Below, in pieces: positions 7,647 to 16,815 of a DNA stretch of 64,000 nucleotides. Under the pieces are notes generated by a model. The model saw nothing but the letters and a program-made list of their open reading frames with translations. It made no database searches and was not told the DNA's origin. The position numbers and the translations under genes were made by a program. Position 1 is the stretch's first letter. The number at the start of each line of letters is the position of its first letter. The stretch lies in NCBI RefSeq assembly GCF_003054055.1, contig NZ_QBKI01000015.1, positions 48,890 to 112,889 on the forward strand, written 5' to 3'. This stretch comes from Pontibacter mucosus. GTDB lineage: Bacteria > Bacteroidota > Bacteroidia > Cytophagales > Hymenobacteraceae.

Positions 7647-8876
7647 ATGCCTGAGATAAACGTACCGAGTCCACAGCCACAGCAGGAGCTAAACCTGAAG
7701 AAGCTGGAGTTATCGGCGCTGCTGGAGATAACGCAGGCAATTAACGCCAACCTGCCCGAGGCTGCCCTGTACAAGATTTACCGCTTCACGCTGCTGGCCC
7801 AGTTAGGGATCAAGCGGCTGACCCTGTTCGTACATGACGATCAGTGGAAGTGTGAGATCTGCGCCGGTACCGACATGGACTTCTCCAGGGCCAGCTTGCC
7901 GGAGGAGATCCTGGCCTTGCAGGAGATCACCAAAGTATCGAAACTGCAGGTGGAGAAGAAGTGGCGCTGCTTCGATATCGTGATCCCGATTTTGCACAAT
8001 GGCAAGGTGCTGGCCTTCGTGATGATAGGTAAGATAGAGAAGTATTCCAGCAACCTGGATGCCCTGAATTTTATACAGACGGTGAGTAATATCATGCTCG
8101 TGGCGATCGAAAACCACCGCATGGCCCGCCAGCGATTGGCCCAGGAGTCTATCCGCCGCGAGATAGAGATTGCCCGTGAGGTGCAGTCGATGCTCTTCCC
8201 CAAGAGCCTGCCCAACGACAGGGATGTGGTCATTCACGCGAGCTATATTCCGCACTCCTCCATCGGGGGCGACTACTACGACTTTGTGGAGATAGATGCC
8301 GACAACTTCCTGTTCTGCGTGGCCGACGTATCGGGGAAGGGCGTGCCGGCTTCGCTGCTGATGTCGAACTTCCAGGCTGGCCTGCGCACCATCCTGCGCC
8401 AGAACGCAGACCTGAGCACGGTGGTGTCGGAGCTCAACAACCTGATCTTCCGCAATGCCATCGCCGAGAAGTTCGTCACTACCTTTGTGGCGCTTTACAA
8501 CCGCCTTACCCGGGAGCTGAGCTATGTGAATGCCGGTCACAACGCGCCCATCCTGCTCTACGAAGATAATACCCATACTTTGCTCAACGACGGTTGTACC
8601 ATGCTGGGGGTGTTTGACGTGCTGCCGTTTTTGAACGTGGGCAAAGTGCAGGTGCCGCACAAGTCTGTTTTGCTGTGCTATACCGATGGCCTGACGGAAG
8701 TGTTTGATGAGGATGAGGCCGAGTTTGGCATCGAGGGCACGATCCACTTCCTGAAACGAAACCGCTACCTGAGCTCCAAAATGCTGCACCTGGAGCTGCT
8801 CCGCGAAATCAACCTCTACAACGAGGAGGCCAACTTCAACGACGACATCACGCTGCTCTCGTGCCGGTTTAAGTAG
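7647..8876 (+). CDS. GAF-domain PP2C/SpoIIE-type serine phosphatase (RsbU-like)
   Basis: Predicted Mn2+/Mg2+-dependent phosphoserine phosphatase of the partner-switching type. A GAF-like sensor covers about residues 20-160; a linker helix (IRREIEIAREVQSMLFP) leads to the PP2C domain. Metal-site and core motifs are GGDYYDF, VADVSGKGVPASLLM, YVNAGHNAPILL, YTDGLTEVFD and NDDITLL. There are no membrane helices, so it is cytosolic. The ATG at 7647 is used; a TTG 29 codons upstream would add only a Pro/Ala-rich, unconserved leader. No anti-sigma or STAS gene lies nearby, so its target is elsewhere. Confidence 0.9.
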   Translation: MPEINVPSPQPQQELNLKKLELSALLEITQAINANLPEAALYKIYRFTLLAQLGIKRLTLFVHDDQWKCEICAGTDMDFSRASLPEEILALQEITKVSKLQVEKKWRCFDIVIPILHNGKVLAFVMIGKIEKYSSNLDALNFIQTVSNIMLVAIENHRMARQRLAQESIRREIEIAREVQSMLFPKSLPNDRDVVIHASYIPHSSIGGDYYDFVEIDADNFLFCVADVSGKGVPASLLMSNFQAGLRTILRQNADLSTVVSELNNLIFRNAIAEKFVTTFVALYNRLTRELSYVNAGHNAPILLYEDNTHTLLNDGCTMLGVFDVLPFLNVGKVQVPHKSVLLCYTDGLTEVFDEDEAEFGIEGTIHFLKRNRYLSSKMLHLELLREINLYNEEANFNDDITLLSCRFK

Positions 8877-8921
8877 TTAGTTGCTAATTGTTGATTGCTG
8901 ATTGTTTTTCGCAATCACATT

Positions 8922-9584
8922 ATGCATAGGTATACCAAACAATCAACAATCAAATTGCTCCGCCTCTACAAAACACCCACGCTGCTCAAGAAACTCATGC
9001 CCGGTTATACCTGGCACCGCGAGGAGGCGGAAAAGGTGCTTTACCTTACGTTCGATGACGGGCCTATTCCGGAGGTGACGCCCTGGGTGCTGGAGGTGCT
9101 GGCAACGTACAAGGCCCGGGCAACTTTCTTTTGTGTGGGCGATAATGTGGCCAAACACACAGAGGTGGCGCGGCAGGTGCTACAGCAGGGGCACCGGCTG
9201 GCCAATCATACTTTTAACCACCTGAAAGGCTGGCAAACCCCGCTGCAAACGTATGTGGAGAACACCGAAAGATGCCAGCAGGAACTGGTGAAGCTGCAGC
9301 CAGAAGGGCTTAAACTATTCCGGCCGCCTTACGGGCGCATTACCGGCAGGCAGGCACAGGCGCTGCGCCAAAAGTATGAGCTGGTGATGTGGGACGTGCT
9401 CACCAACGACTACGACCGTTCCCTGGCGCCAGAAGTGTGCCTGCGGCAAAGTATAAAAAGCACCCAATGCGGCAGCATCATCGTATTCCACGACAGCCTG
9501 AAGGCGCAGCGCAACCTGGAGTATGCCCTGCCGCGCTACCTGGAGCACTTCACCAGCCTGGGCTATACTTTCCGGACCCTATGA
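8922..9584 (+). CDS. Polysaccharide deacetylase (NodB/CE4 family)
   Basis: Metal-dependent carbohydrate esterase that removes N- or O-acetyl groups. CE4 motifs are complete: TFDDGP (about residues 44-49), HTFNH (about 95-99), RPPYG (about 133-137), a DVLTNDYD region and the final IIVFHDS. The N-terminal 30 residues are basic with no clear signal peptide, so an inner-membrane or cytosolic location is possible. Start is ATG 8922. It overlaps the following glycosyltransferase by ATGA, which ties deacetylation to synthesis of the same glycan. Confidence 0.92.
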   Translation: MHRYTKQSTIKLLRLYKTPTLLKKLMPGYTWHREEAEKVLYLTFDDGPIPEVTPWVLEVLATYKARATFFCVGDNVAKHTEVARQVLQQGHRLANHTFNHLKGWQTPLQTYVENTERCQQELVKLQPEGLKLFRPPYGRITGRQAQALRQKYELVMWDVLTNDYDRSLAPEVCLRQSIKSTQCGSIIVFHDSLKAQRNLEYALPRYLEHFTSLGYTFRTL

Positions 9585-10672
9585 TCTTTTCGGTAGCCTA
9601 TTTTATACTTTATTTCTCGCTCTTCTTGGTGCTGCTGGCGCTGCTGGTGTTCAACCGCAAGACCTATACTTTCAGTTTAAAAGAGCAACCCGCCGTCAGC
9701 ATCCTGATTGCCGCCCGCAACGAAGAACACACCATCCTGCGCTGCCTGCAGGCCATCGAGGCGCTGGATTACCCTAAAGACAAAATCGAGGTGCTCATCG
9801 GCGACGATGCCTCTTCCGATAATACCCGCGCTGTGGTGGAGGCCTTTATCCTGGGCAAGCCGAATTATACGTGCATCCATATCACCCATACCTTGGGCAA
9901 GGCCAGGGGCAAGGCCAATGTGCTCGCGCATCTGGCCAAGCATGCCACTACCGATTTCTTTTTCTACACCGATGCCGATATTGCCGTACCTCCGCAGTGG
10001 GTAAAAGCTATGCTCTCGGGACTGCAAGACAATGTAGGGGTTGTAACAGGCATCACCACCACAGCGGGAAAGAGCCTCTTTGCCCAGCTGCAAACCTTGG
10101 ACTGGCTCTACTCGCTGGGGCTGATGCAGGTGGTGTCGGATGTGGGGCTGCGGGTAACGACCATGGGCAACAACATGCTGCTGCGCCGGCAGGCCTACGA
10201 GCAGGTGGGAGGTTACGAAAGTATAGATTTCTCCGTGACAGAGGACATCGCCATTTTCAACCAGGTGCTCAAGCGCGGCTGGGGCTTCCGCAACATCTAC
10301 GACCGCCACGTGCTGGCGCTCTCCACACCGGCTTCCACTTTTTCGGATTACCTGCAGCAGCGCCGCCGCTGGATGCGTGGCTCCATGCACCTGCCATTGT
10401 ACATGGCCGTCATATTTATACTTTACTCAGCCTACTACCCCGTGCTGCTGCCTTTCTTTGCCTATACTTCGGTGGGGGCGATGCTGGCCATCTTCGGCTT
10501 CAAGCTGCTGCTTCAAAGCGTTTTCCTGCATATCTGCCTCCGCCGCCTGGGCCGGAGCGCCCGCTGGTGCCTTTACCCGCTGTTTGAGCTCTACATGCTC
10601 ATTTCCATGATTATCCTCATCCTATACTTCTTTCTGCCCGTCAAAATCAGCTGGAAAGGCAGAAAATATTAG
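9581..10672 (+). CDS. Family 2 glycosyltransferase with C-terminal membrane helices
   Basis: GT-A processive transferase of 363 residues, distinct from the one at 5.8 kb. Helix 1 (residues 3-23) is followed by SILIAARNEEHTI (about 43), IGDDASSDNT (about 70), YTDADIAVP (about 129), TEDIAIFNQVL (about 218) and QQRRRWMRG (about 259), then three C-terminal helices. The layout is like chitin/hyaluronan or poly-GlcNAc synthases. Together with the overlapping deacetylase this resembles a synthase-deacetylase pair for an N-acetylated glycan (inference). The start is the ATG in the ATGA overlap. Confidence 0.88.
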   Translation: MIFSVAYFILYFSLFLVLLALLVFNRKTYTFSLKEQPAVSILIAARNEEHTILRCLQAIEALDYPKDKIEVLIGDDASSDNTRAVVEAFILGKPNYTCIHITHTLGKARGKANVLAHLAKHATTDFFFYTDADIAVPPQWVKAMLSGLQDNVGVVTGITTTAGKSLFAQLQTLDWLYSLGLMQVVSDVGLRVTTMGNNMLLRRQAYEQVGGYESIDFSVTEDIAIFNQVLKRGWGFRNIYDRHVLALSTPASTFSDYLQQRRRWMRGSMHLPLYMAVIFILYSAYYPVLLPFFAYTSVGAMLAIFGFKLLLQSVFLHICLRRLGRSARWCLYPLFELYMLISMIILILYFFLPVKISWKGRKY

Positions 10673-10710
10673 GAGTTAGAGAGTTTAGGAGTTTGGGAAT
10701 TTGGGAGTTG

Positions 10711-10735
10711 TAGAGACGCCATACGTTGCGTCTGT
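10711..10735. repeat. Degenerate AGACGC...GCGTCT palindrome
   Basis: AGACGC (10714-10719) and GCGTCT (10728-10733) form a hairpin preceded by GTAG. Intergenic palindromes of the form GTAGAGACGC...GCGTCTCTAC are dispersed repeats I associate with several bacterial phyla; this copy has lost its right end. The rest of 10673-10925 is AT-rich filler with no gene. Confidence 0.4.
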
Positions 10736-10925
10736 TTAGTTAGAAAGTTAAAAAGTATAAATTCCCTTCATTGACGGGCTAGGGATGGTACGATAATGTT
10801 ACTCTCAACCATCCACCAATGTAGCCATATAGCCATCCAACAACTATAAAATCCCTAACTTGCAGGTATAAATCGAAAGTAGCACCATCATTGATTGCTG
10901 ATCAATGATAATTGATAATTGATAA

Positions 10926-11693
10926 ATGAATTTAGTTGATTCGCACGCGCATATTTATTCTGAGAAGTTTAACGCCGACAGGGCCGAGGCGGTGGAGCGC
11001 TCGCGGCAAGAGGGGGTGAGTAAAATCTACATGCCCAACATCGACCATACCTCCATTGACGCCATGCTGGAGGCCGAGGAGAAGTATAAAGGCACCTGTA
11101 TCCCGATGATGGGCCTGCACCCGACCTCGGTGGACAAAAATTTTGAGCGCGAGTTGTACCTGGTGGAGGAGTGGCTGGGCAAACGTGAATTTGCGGCGGT
11201 AGGGGAGTGCGGCATCGACCTGTACTGGGACAAAACGTTTCTGCCTCAACAGCAGGAGGCCCTGAAAGTACAGGTAGAACTGGCCAAAAAGTATAAACTG
11301 CCCATCGTGCTGCACACCCGCGACTCGTTTAATGAAACCTATGAAATCATTGCCGCTACGCAGGATGGCTCTCTGAAAGGCATTTTCCACTGCTTCAGCG
11401 GCTCCGTGGAGGAAGCTGAAAAAGTAAAGGAGCTGGGCTTTCTGATGGGCATTGGCGGGGTGGCTACCTTTAAAAACGGTGGCTTGGATAAGGTACTGCC
11501 GCACGTGCAGCTCGAGAACCTGGTATTGGAAACCGATTGCCCGTACCTGGCGCCCACGCCGCACCGTGGCAAGCGCAACGAGCCGGTATACCTGCCCCTG
11601 ATCGCCCAGCGCGTAGCCGAGCTGATGCAGAAACCGCTAAAGGAAGTGGCGGAGAAAACCACGGCCAATGCCTTAACCCTTTTCAAACTATAG
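10926..11693 (+). CDS. tatD: TatD family metal-dependent DNase
   Basis: Amidohydrolase-fold 3'-5' exonuclease. Metal ligands are visible: HAH at residues 7-9, Glu in GECGIDLYWD (about 93), His in HTRDS, HCFSG with its His (about 153), and Asp in ETDCPYLAP (about 203). A typical 255 residues. It is followed after one base by the asparaginase gene on the same strand, so both are in one operon. A TGATAATTGATAATTGATAA-like AT-rich leader precedes the ATG. Confidence 0.93.
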   Translation: MNLVDSHAHIYSEKFNADRAEAVERSRQEGVSKIYMPNIDHTSIDAMLEAEEKYKGTCIPMMGLHPTSVDKNFERELYLVEEWLGKREFAAVGECGIDLYWDKTFLPQQQEALKVQVELAKKYKLPIVLHTRDSFNETYEIIAATQDGSLKGIFHCFSGSVEEAEKVKELGFLMGIGGVATFKNGGLDKVLPHVQLENLVLETDCPYLAPTPHRGKRNEPVYLPLIAQRVAELMQKPLKEVAEKTTANALTLFKL

Positions 11694-11694
11694 C

Positions 11695-12765
11695 ATGCAG
11701 GTTGTAAAAGTAGACATAGACACCGCCGCACCGCTCAACCCGGAGGCCTCCATCCTTATTATTTATACAGGTGGCACCGTGGGGATGGTGTTTGATGAGA
11801 AGGAGAAGCACCTGGTGCCCTTCAACTTCTCCCAGATTGTGGACCACGTGCCCGAGCTGCGGCAGTTTAACTACCTGCTCACGGTGCTAAGTATAGAGCC
11901 CGCCCTGGATTCTTCCAACGTGTCGGTGCAGGACTGGCTGATGCTGGCCCAGCTGATTGGGGAGAACTATGAAAAGTATGACGGCTTTGTGGTGCTGCAC
12001 GGCACTGATACCATGGCCTACTCTGCCTCTGCCTTAAGTTATTTGCTGGAGAACTTGCAGAAACCAGTCATCTTTACCGGCGCTCAGGTGCCCATTGGCC
12101 GCATCCGTACCGATGCCCGCGAGAACCTGATTACGGCCCTGCAGATTGCCGCCACCAAAAAGGAAGGAAAGAGCGTGGTGCCCGAAGTATGCATCTATTT
12201 CCGTAACCTGCTGCTGCGTGGCAACCGCTCCAAAAAGGTGGAGAGCAGCCATTTTGACGCCTTCAAATCGGGTAACTACCCTCCTCTGGCTGAGACGGGT
12301 ATCGACATAGAGTATAGCTACGAGCACATCCTGCCGCATCCGCAGCAGCCTTTTAAGGTACACCATACTTTGAATGATCAGGTGGCTATCCTGAAGCTGT
12401 TTCCTGGTATCACGCCGCAGGTCGTGCAAAGTATACTGCAGGCGCCGGGGCTGCAGGGGCTGGTGCTGGAAACGTTCGGCTCAGGCAACGCCCCCACCAA
12501 AGCCTGGTTCCTGGATCTGCTCCGTGAGGCCGTAGACCGTGGCATCCTTATTTTAAATGTGTCGCAGTGCGACGAGGGGCGCGTGGACCAGGGCCGCTAC
12601 GAAACCAGCAAGCACCTGCTGAACATGGGCGTGATAGGAGGGGCCGACATCAGCACCGAGGCGGCTATCTCCAAACTGATGTATGTACTGGCACAAGAAG
12701 GACTTAGCCATCAGGCGCGTACAGCGTTGCTGCAACGGGACCTGCGCGGCGAGATAACTTTGTAA
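11695..12765 (+). CDS. ansA: Type I (cytosolic) L-asparaginase
   Basis: Hydrolyses L-asparagine to aspartate and ammonia. The first active-site loop YTGGTVGM places the nucleophilic Thr at residue 28; the second active-site block is LHGTDTMAYSASAL with its Thr-Asp pair, followed by KPVIFTGAQVPIG. There is no signal peptide and the length is 356, which fits the cytosolic AnsA class rather than the periplasmic type II. It begins one base after tatD. No AnsB-type leader or transporter is nearby. Confidence 0.93.
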   Translation: MQVVKVDIDTAAPLNPEASILIIYTGGTVGMVFDEKEKHLVPFNFSQIVDHVPELRQFNYLLTVLSIEPALDSSNVSVQDWLMLAQLIGENYEKYDGFVVLHGTDTMAYSASALSYLLENLQKPVIFTGAQVPIGRIRTDARENLITALQIAATKKEGKSVVPEVCIYFRNLLLRGNRSKKVESSHFDAFKSGNYPPLAETGIDIEYSYEHILPHPQQPFKVHHTLNDQVAILKLFPGITPQVVQSILQAPGLQGLVLETFGSGNAPTKAWFLDLLREAVDRGILILNVSQCDEGRVDQGRYETSKHLLNMGVIGGADISTEAAISKLMYVLAQEGLSHQARTALLQRDLRGEITL

Positions 12766-12785
12766 AAAGTATGCGGTAGCTATAC

Positions 12786-12817
12786 TTGCAGATATGCTTT
12801 TTATTGGCGTATATTTG
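12786..12817 (+). promoter_or_regulatory. Promoter of tRNA-Ser
   Basis: TTG at 12786-12788 and TATATTTG at 12810-12817 are separated by 21 bases and match the -33/-7 elements. The mature tRNA starts 15 bases after the -7 box. Confidence 0.75.
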
Positions 12818-12832
12818 CAACTCGATTAACAA

Positions 12833-12920
12833 AGAGAGTTGTCCGAGTGGTCGAAGGAGCACGCCTGGAAAGTGTGTATACCCCAAAAGGGTATCGAGGG
12901 TTCGAATCCCTCACTCTCTG
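12833..12920 (+). tRNA. tRNA-Ser (anticodon GGA)
   Basis: 88-nt class II tRNA. The acceptor stem AGAGAGT pairs with ACTCTCT and the discriminator is G (12920). The anticodon stem CACGC/GTGTG holds the loop CTGGAAA, giving GGA, which reads UCC and UCU. The long variable arm pairs ATACCC with GGGTAT. The T arm is GAGGG-TTCGAAT-CCCTC. CCA is not encoded. Confidence 0.97.
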
Positions 12921-12944
12921 CTGGTAGGAATATCAAAATCAGCT

Positions 12945-12980
12945 AAAAGCCTGCAAATGAAGAGTTTGCAGGCTTTTTTG
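12945..12980 (+). terminator. Intrinsic terminator after tRNA-Ser
   Basis: Perfect 13-bp stem AAAAGCCTGCAAA (12945-12957) with TTTGCAGGCTTTT (12965-12977), a 7-base loop and a T tract. Confidence 0.92.
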
Positions 12981-13816
12981 TTTTTGCCGGACCCCTAAAC
13001 TTTACACCTTTTCAGGTATTTTAGGTGCGTTATCCGGTGAGTTCCTTAAACGCCTCCATTGACTCACCGAATAGGAGTTTAACTGATTGATACACAAGGT
13101 GTACAGAAGCTGTGTGTCTTGACTGCGGTTGACTGCAAGGCTACTTTTGTCTAGCCTTTTAAGTATGATAAGGAGATTTTGCCTTCCTGAAGAAAAGCAT
13201 AACAGCCCGTTGGCTGCCTGGCATGCAGTGCTTTGTCACCAGTGCCGGGAGCAGCAGTCTGTACCCCTTGCTTTCAGAGGTTGCCCCAGTGGCCCAGCTG
13301 TGGCTGGCGCAGACCAATGCAGGCCAAGGACATGACCTACAGGCCAGGCTTTGGTAACAAAACTACCTTAAGGGGGATGATTGCCTTACCTGTCCGTTCA
13401 GCTATTTGGAGAAGCTGTTTCTCCTGAATTACAGCCTCACCACCATTCTCACCTGTTGGCTCCAAATTTTTATGCCTGCATGATAGTAGACAAAAGTCTA
13501 AAATGGGAGGAACTCAAAAACTGCCAATAGCTACAGAAACGTAAATAATGTGGAAGATATTAATGATGTAGGTAATACAATGTTCCTAGGCGTTCGCATT
13601 TAATTTCACAACGTTGCTCACAATCAAACGCCAACAAAAATAAGAGTTAGCCTGCAGTGAGTTACATCGAGCAATCGCTGCATTACACTTTTGCTGTTCT
13701 CTTTTGACGTGGGCCCGGCTGTCCAAGACCAGCGTGCAGTGGCAAGCGGCAGCATCTTGTTAGAGAGCAATGAATGCAAAGGGTACTACCCGCTATTCCC
13801 TTTTGATTCTAGAGAT

Positions 13817-14013
13817 TCATGGCTCGTATGGAGCTGGCAAAGGCATCCACGCCACAACCTGTTCGGTAACTTCCTTTCCGTTCTGCTCGTGCAGCCCCCG
13901 TGAGGCATCCACATCCCCCACCTCAACACTTTTAGAACCATCCTCATATTTGACAGTCAGGATAATGGGCTTCCCGATTTCAGGAACTGCTCTTCGATTG
14001 GTATCCAATTCAA
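13817..14013 (-). pseudogene. DUF551-like small gene broken by a one-base frameshift
   Basis: From TTG at 14013 one frame reads NWIPIEEQ; in the next frame the protein continues PEIGKPIILTVKYEDG...VVAWMPLPAPYEP to a stop at 13817. DUF551 proteins, frequent in phages and mobile DNA, open with W-I-x-I-xx-RLPE and end in WMPLP, so the two halves join if one base is restored near 13990. The shorter open frame alone would start at ATG 14008. It could be a true frameshift or a sequencing error. Confidence 0.5.
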
Positions 14014-14086
14014 AGTATTACACCATTAAGCATGTATACCATAACTGATGCAGTTTCCATAACCATACCAATTTAGTTACAGTTAC

Positions 14087-14094
14087 TACCTTTG
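14087..14094 (+). promoter_or_regulatory. -7 element upstream of the porin gene
   Basis: TACCTTTG fits TAnnTTTG exactly and lies 29 bases before the start codon. The matching -33 element is weak. Confidence 0.5.
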
Positions 14095-14123
14095 GGTAAA
14101 TACACAAACGTAAGCTCCCTGCT

Positions 14124-15212
14124 ATGGTATACAAGGTACTAATGACTGCTGCCTTATGCTTTCTTACGTTGAGTGTTCATGCTCAGGCTGTGGATTCATC
14201 CTACGCTGAAACTCCTGTAAATAGTAAGATAAGCATTGAGGGAGCCGTGGACGTCTACTACGGCTATGACTTCTCAGAGCCGTTAGCCAGAGAGCGACTC
14301 TACACCACGCAGGCTTACCGGCACAATGAATTCAACCTGAACTGGGGTTATATACGGGCACGGTATGCCACAGACCGTGTAAGGGCTACCCTTGCCTTGC
14401 AGACAGGCACTTACGTTCGGGCGAACTATGCCGCTGAGCCTGACGAACTGACGAGGCTGAAAGCGCAGGCAAATGCTGGCGTGAAGCTTGGGGAGGGAAT
14501 TTGGCTGGACATGGGCATCCTGCCCTCTCACATCGGCTATGAGTCCACCTTCTCTGGTGACAACGAGATTTACACCAGGGCGCTGATGGCAGAGAACTCC
14601 CCCTATTATGAGACAGGAGCGCAGTTAACTACTAAGGTGTCAGAAAAGCTGACGATGAAGTTCCTGGTTCTGAACGGCTGGCAAAACATAGCGGAAACGA
14701 ATGATGCAAAATCGTTGGGCTTTGGTGTGACCTACAATCCCAACGGGAAGACAGAGTTAAGCTATAACAGCTACTATGGTAACGAGGCACCAGATGGGGG
14801 CGAAGCCAAGCGAAGGTACTTTCACAATGTATATGCCAGCTACGCAGTCTCCGAAAGCCTCTCGTTGGCAGGAAGTGTTGACTATGGGCGGCAGGAACTT
14901 TGGGGCAGCGATGAAAAAGGAAGCTGGTGGGCAGCTATGATTATCGGGAGATACCAACTTAGTAAAAGGATTGCCTTGGCCAGCAGGGTAGAGCATTACA
15001 ATGACAGCAACCAGATAATTGTCTTGACCGACACTTCCAATGGTTTCCAGACATCCAGTGCATCGCTTAATTTTGATTATGTACCTGCCCCCAACTTTCT
15101 TGTTCGATTTGAGGCGCGTGGATATGACTCGAAGGATGATGTGTTTGTAGGAGAAGGGGGATACAGCGGAAGGAATGCTCTGTTGGTCACTTCTTTATCG
15201 TTTAAATTCTGA
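14124..15212 (+). CDS. Outer-membrane beta-barrel porin-like protein
   Basis: A 362-residue protein with a signal peptide (residues 1-20, ending VHA-QA). The mature part alternates short aromatic-rich strands typical of a barrel: FNLNWGYIRARY, VRATLALQTGTYV, TMKFLVLNGW, LSYNSYYGN, FEARGYDS. It ends in a C-terminal Phe (SLSFKF), the outer-membrane insertion signal. It looks like the OmpL/porin-2 family seen in Bacteroidota; the solute is unknown. It stands alone, inside a 2.6-kb stretch free of the AAGTATA motif, next to decayed DNA, so it may be acquired. Confidence 0.82.
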   Translation: MVYKVLMTAALCFLTLSVHAQAVDSSYAETPVNSKISIEGAVDVYYGYDFSEPLARERLYTTQAYRHNEFNLNWGYIRARYATDRVRATLALQTGTYVRANYAAEPDELTRLKAQANAGVKLGEGIWLDMGILPSHIGYESTFSGDNEIYTRALMAENSPYYETGAQLTTKVSEKLTMKFLVLNGWQNIAETNDAKSLGFGVTYNPNGKTELSYNSYYGNEAPDGGEAKRRYFHNVYASYAVSESLSLAGSVDYGRQELWGSDEKGSWWAAMIIGRYQLSKRIALASRVEHYNDSNQIIVLTDTSNGFQTSSASLNFDYVPAPNFLVRFEARGYDSKDDVFVGEGGYSGRNALLVTSLSFKF

Positions 15213-15441
15213 GAAGCAACATGTGGTCAAAACCTGATGAGGCTGAAGGTTAATGGAAAAGACTTGACGTTACTTGCCCCCGAAAAACCGGGCCGCTGTA
15301 AAGTAGAGGAAACGGCAACCGTAATTCCAGGCGCATGGAACAAGTTTTTTCTTTCCGGCTCAGAAATATCGTGTCTCGCCCGTCTGGAGAAGGTCCCTAC
15401 CAGTTTTCGCATTGAAGCTTGCGTTTTAGAAGTATAAGCTC

Positions 15442-16641
15442 TTAACTACTGCTGCTCCGGGCAGACGGGGACTTAACCGAGAAAGCCAGGTATAGCACAA
15501 CAAGTATGGCTAGTATGCCTGAAGCGGCAAAGGTGGCTGCGGGCCCGTACAGTTGCCAGAGCAGGCCGGCCAGGGCAGAAGCGCCCAGCGTGGCTATACT
15601 TTCAAAGGCGGTGTAGGTACCAATGGCAGTGGCAGTATCCTTAGGTGCGCAGATGTTGGTGAGCCAGGCTTTGGATACTCCCTCGGTGGCAGCTGCGAAA
15701 AGCCCGTAAACAAAGATAAGTGCCAGGTATACCTCCATTCGCTGCGCCAGCGCCATACCCAGGTAAACCGCCGCAAACAGGCCCAGGCCCGTTAGATATA
15801 CCGGTTTTAATCCCCACTTATCGGCTGCGATGCCCATCGGGAAAGAGGAGAGGGCATACACCAGGTTGTAGAAGAGGTAAAGGCCGATAACGTGCGTATC
15901 GTCCATCCCTGCCTCTTTCATGCGGAGCAGCAGGAAGAAATCGCTGCTGTTGAACAGCGCAAACAGCAGCAGGCCCAACAGCAGGCGCCTGTAGGCAGCC
16001 GGACTTTCCCGCCAGTAACGCAGAAACTCCAGGAAGTTATACTTGCTGCCCCCAGTGCTGACTTTAGCAGGCCTGCGTTTTTCCCGTAGCAGGTATAGCA
16101 GCAGCACCGAAGCCAGTCCCGGCAAAAAAGCTAAGTAAAAGAGCAGCGTATACTGTCCTGGGTTCAGGTAGAGGTATAGCAAGGCAATGCCCGGCCCGAT
16201 GCAGGCGCCCAGTGTATCCATGGCCCTGTGGAAGCCAAACACGCGCCCTTTGGTTTGGGGGGTTGCTTCGTCGGAGAGCAGTGCGTCGCGGGCACCGGTG
16301 CGCAGGCCCTTGCCAAAGCGGTCGAGGGTGCGGGCGCCAAACACCCAGAGCGGCAAGCTGGAGAGCGCCAGCAGGGGCTTGGACACAGCCGCCAGCAGGT
16401 AGCCCCACCGGATGAAGGGGAGTCGTCGTCCGGTACGGTCGGAGAGGCGACCGAAGTAGCCTTTGCTCAGACCGGCTGTAGCCTGCGCCATCCCCTCCAG
16501 CACACCTATGAGTAGAACCGAAAAGCCAATACTGCGCAGGTATACGGGCATGATGGGGTAGAGCATCTCGCTGGCAATGTCGGCAAAAAGGCTAACCAGT
16601 GCCAACACCCAGACCGTGCGGCTGAGGAGCTTTACTTTCAC
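15442..16641 (-). CDS. Major facilitator superfamily transporter
   Basis: Twelve-helix inner-membrane transporter of about 399 residues. Motif A between helices 2 and 3 is GRLSDRTGRRLPF, and the loop after helix 4 reads DRFGKGLRTGARDALLSDEA, characteristic of a bacterial MFS subfamily often annotated as drug or unknown-substrate exporters. I chose GTG at 16641, which gives MKVKLLSRTVWVLALVSLF, the usual beginning for this subfamily. The frame stays open to a TTG at 16725, adding 28 unlikely residues. Substrate unknown; no partner gene. Confidence 0.82.
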   Translation of the reverse strand: MKVKLLSRTVWVLALVSLFADIASEMLYPIMPVYLRSIGFSVLLIGVLEGMAQATAGLSKGYFGRLSDRTGRRLPFIRWGYLLAAVSKPLLALSSLPLWVFGARTLDRFGKGLRTGARDALLSDEATPQTKGRVFGFHRAMDTLGACIGPGIALLYLYLNPGQYTLLFYLAFLPGLASVLLLYLLREKRRPAKVSTGGSKYNFLEFLRYWRESPAAYRRLLLGLLLFALFNSSDFFLLLRMKEAGMDDTHVIGLYLFYNLVYALSSFPMGIAADKWGLKPVYLTGLGLFAAVYLGMALAQRMEVYLALIFVYGLFAAATEGVSKAWLTNICAPKDTATAIGTYTAFESIATLGASALAGLLWQLYGPAATFAASGILAILVVLYLAFSVKSPSARSSSS

Positions 16642-16744
16642 AGGATTAAACTTTGACCGAATACCATCAACATATAAGTTGTATCTACCAGAAGCCTCAC
16701 TTCCGTTTCGAGCGTGATACCCCAAAGTCTCCGGCTTCCTTCGT

Positions 16745-16815
16745 TATACTTTATACTTTGGCCAGCCCCTTATACTTTGATCAATACGTTCATACCTGGA
16801 TTTATACTTATACTT
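16745..16815. repeat. Local cluster of five TATACTT heptamers
   Basis: TATACTT occurs at 16745, 16752, 16771, 16803 and 16809. Two pairs are head to tail with 6-7 base spacing, the same phase as the long array at the end of the window. Confidence 0.75.

Larger units (their letters stand above)
12978..14123. other. Decayed region without an intact gene
   Basis: About 1.1 kb with no complete gene. On the minus strand a 58-codon open stretch at about 13337-13513 lacks a start codon but reads like protein (CRHKNLEPTGENGG...IAERTGKAIIPLKVVLL). A short open tail at about 13040-13150 ends in FGESMEAFKELTG. A DUF551-like fragment is listed separately. No AAGTATA motif occurs between 12787 and 15428, unlike the rest of the window. 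The picture is of eroded foreign DNA. Confidence 0.45.

Noticed and set aside
12978..14123. Intact insertion sequence
   Set aside because: No transposase with a DDE motif, no terminal inverted repeats and no target duplication could be found; only fragments remain.
15237..15437. 66-codon plus-strand frame between the porin and MFS genes
   Set aside because: No motif, signal or family resemblance; an equally long frame exists on the other strand. Treated as non-coding.
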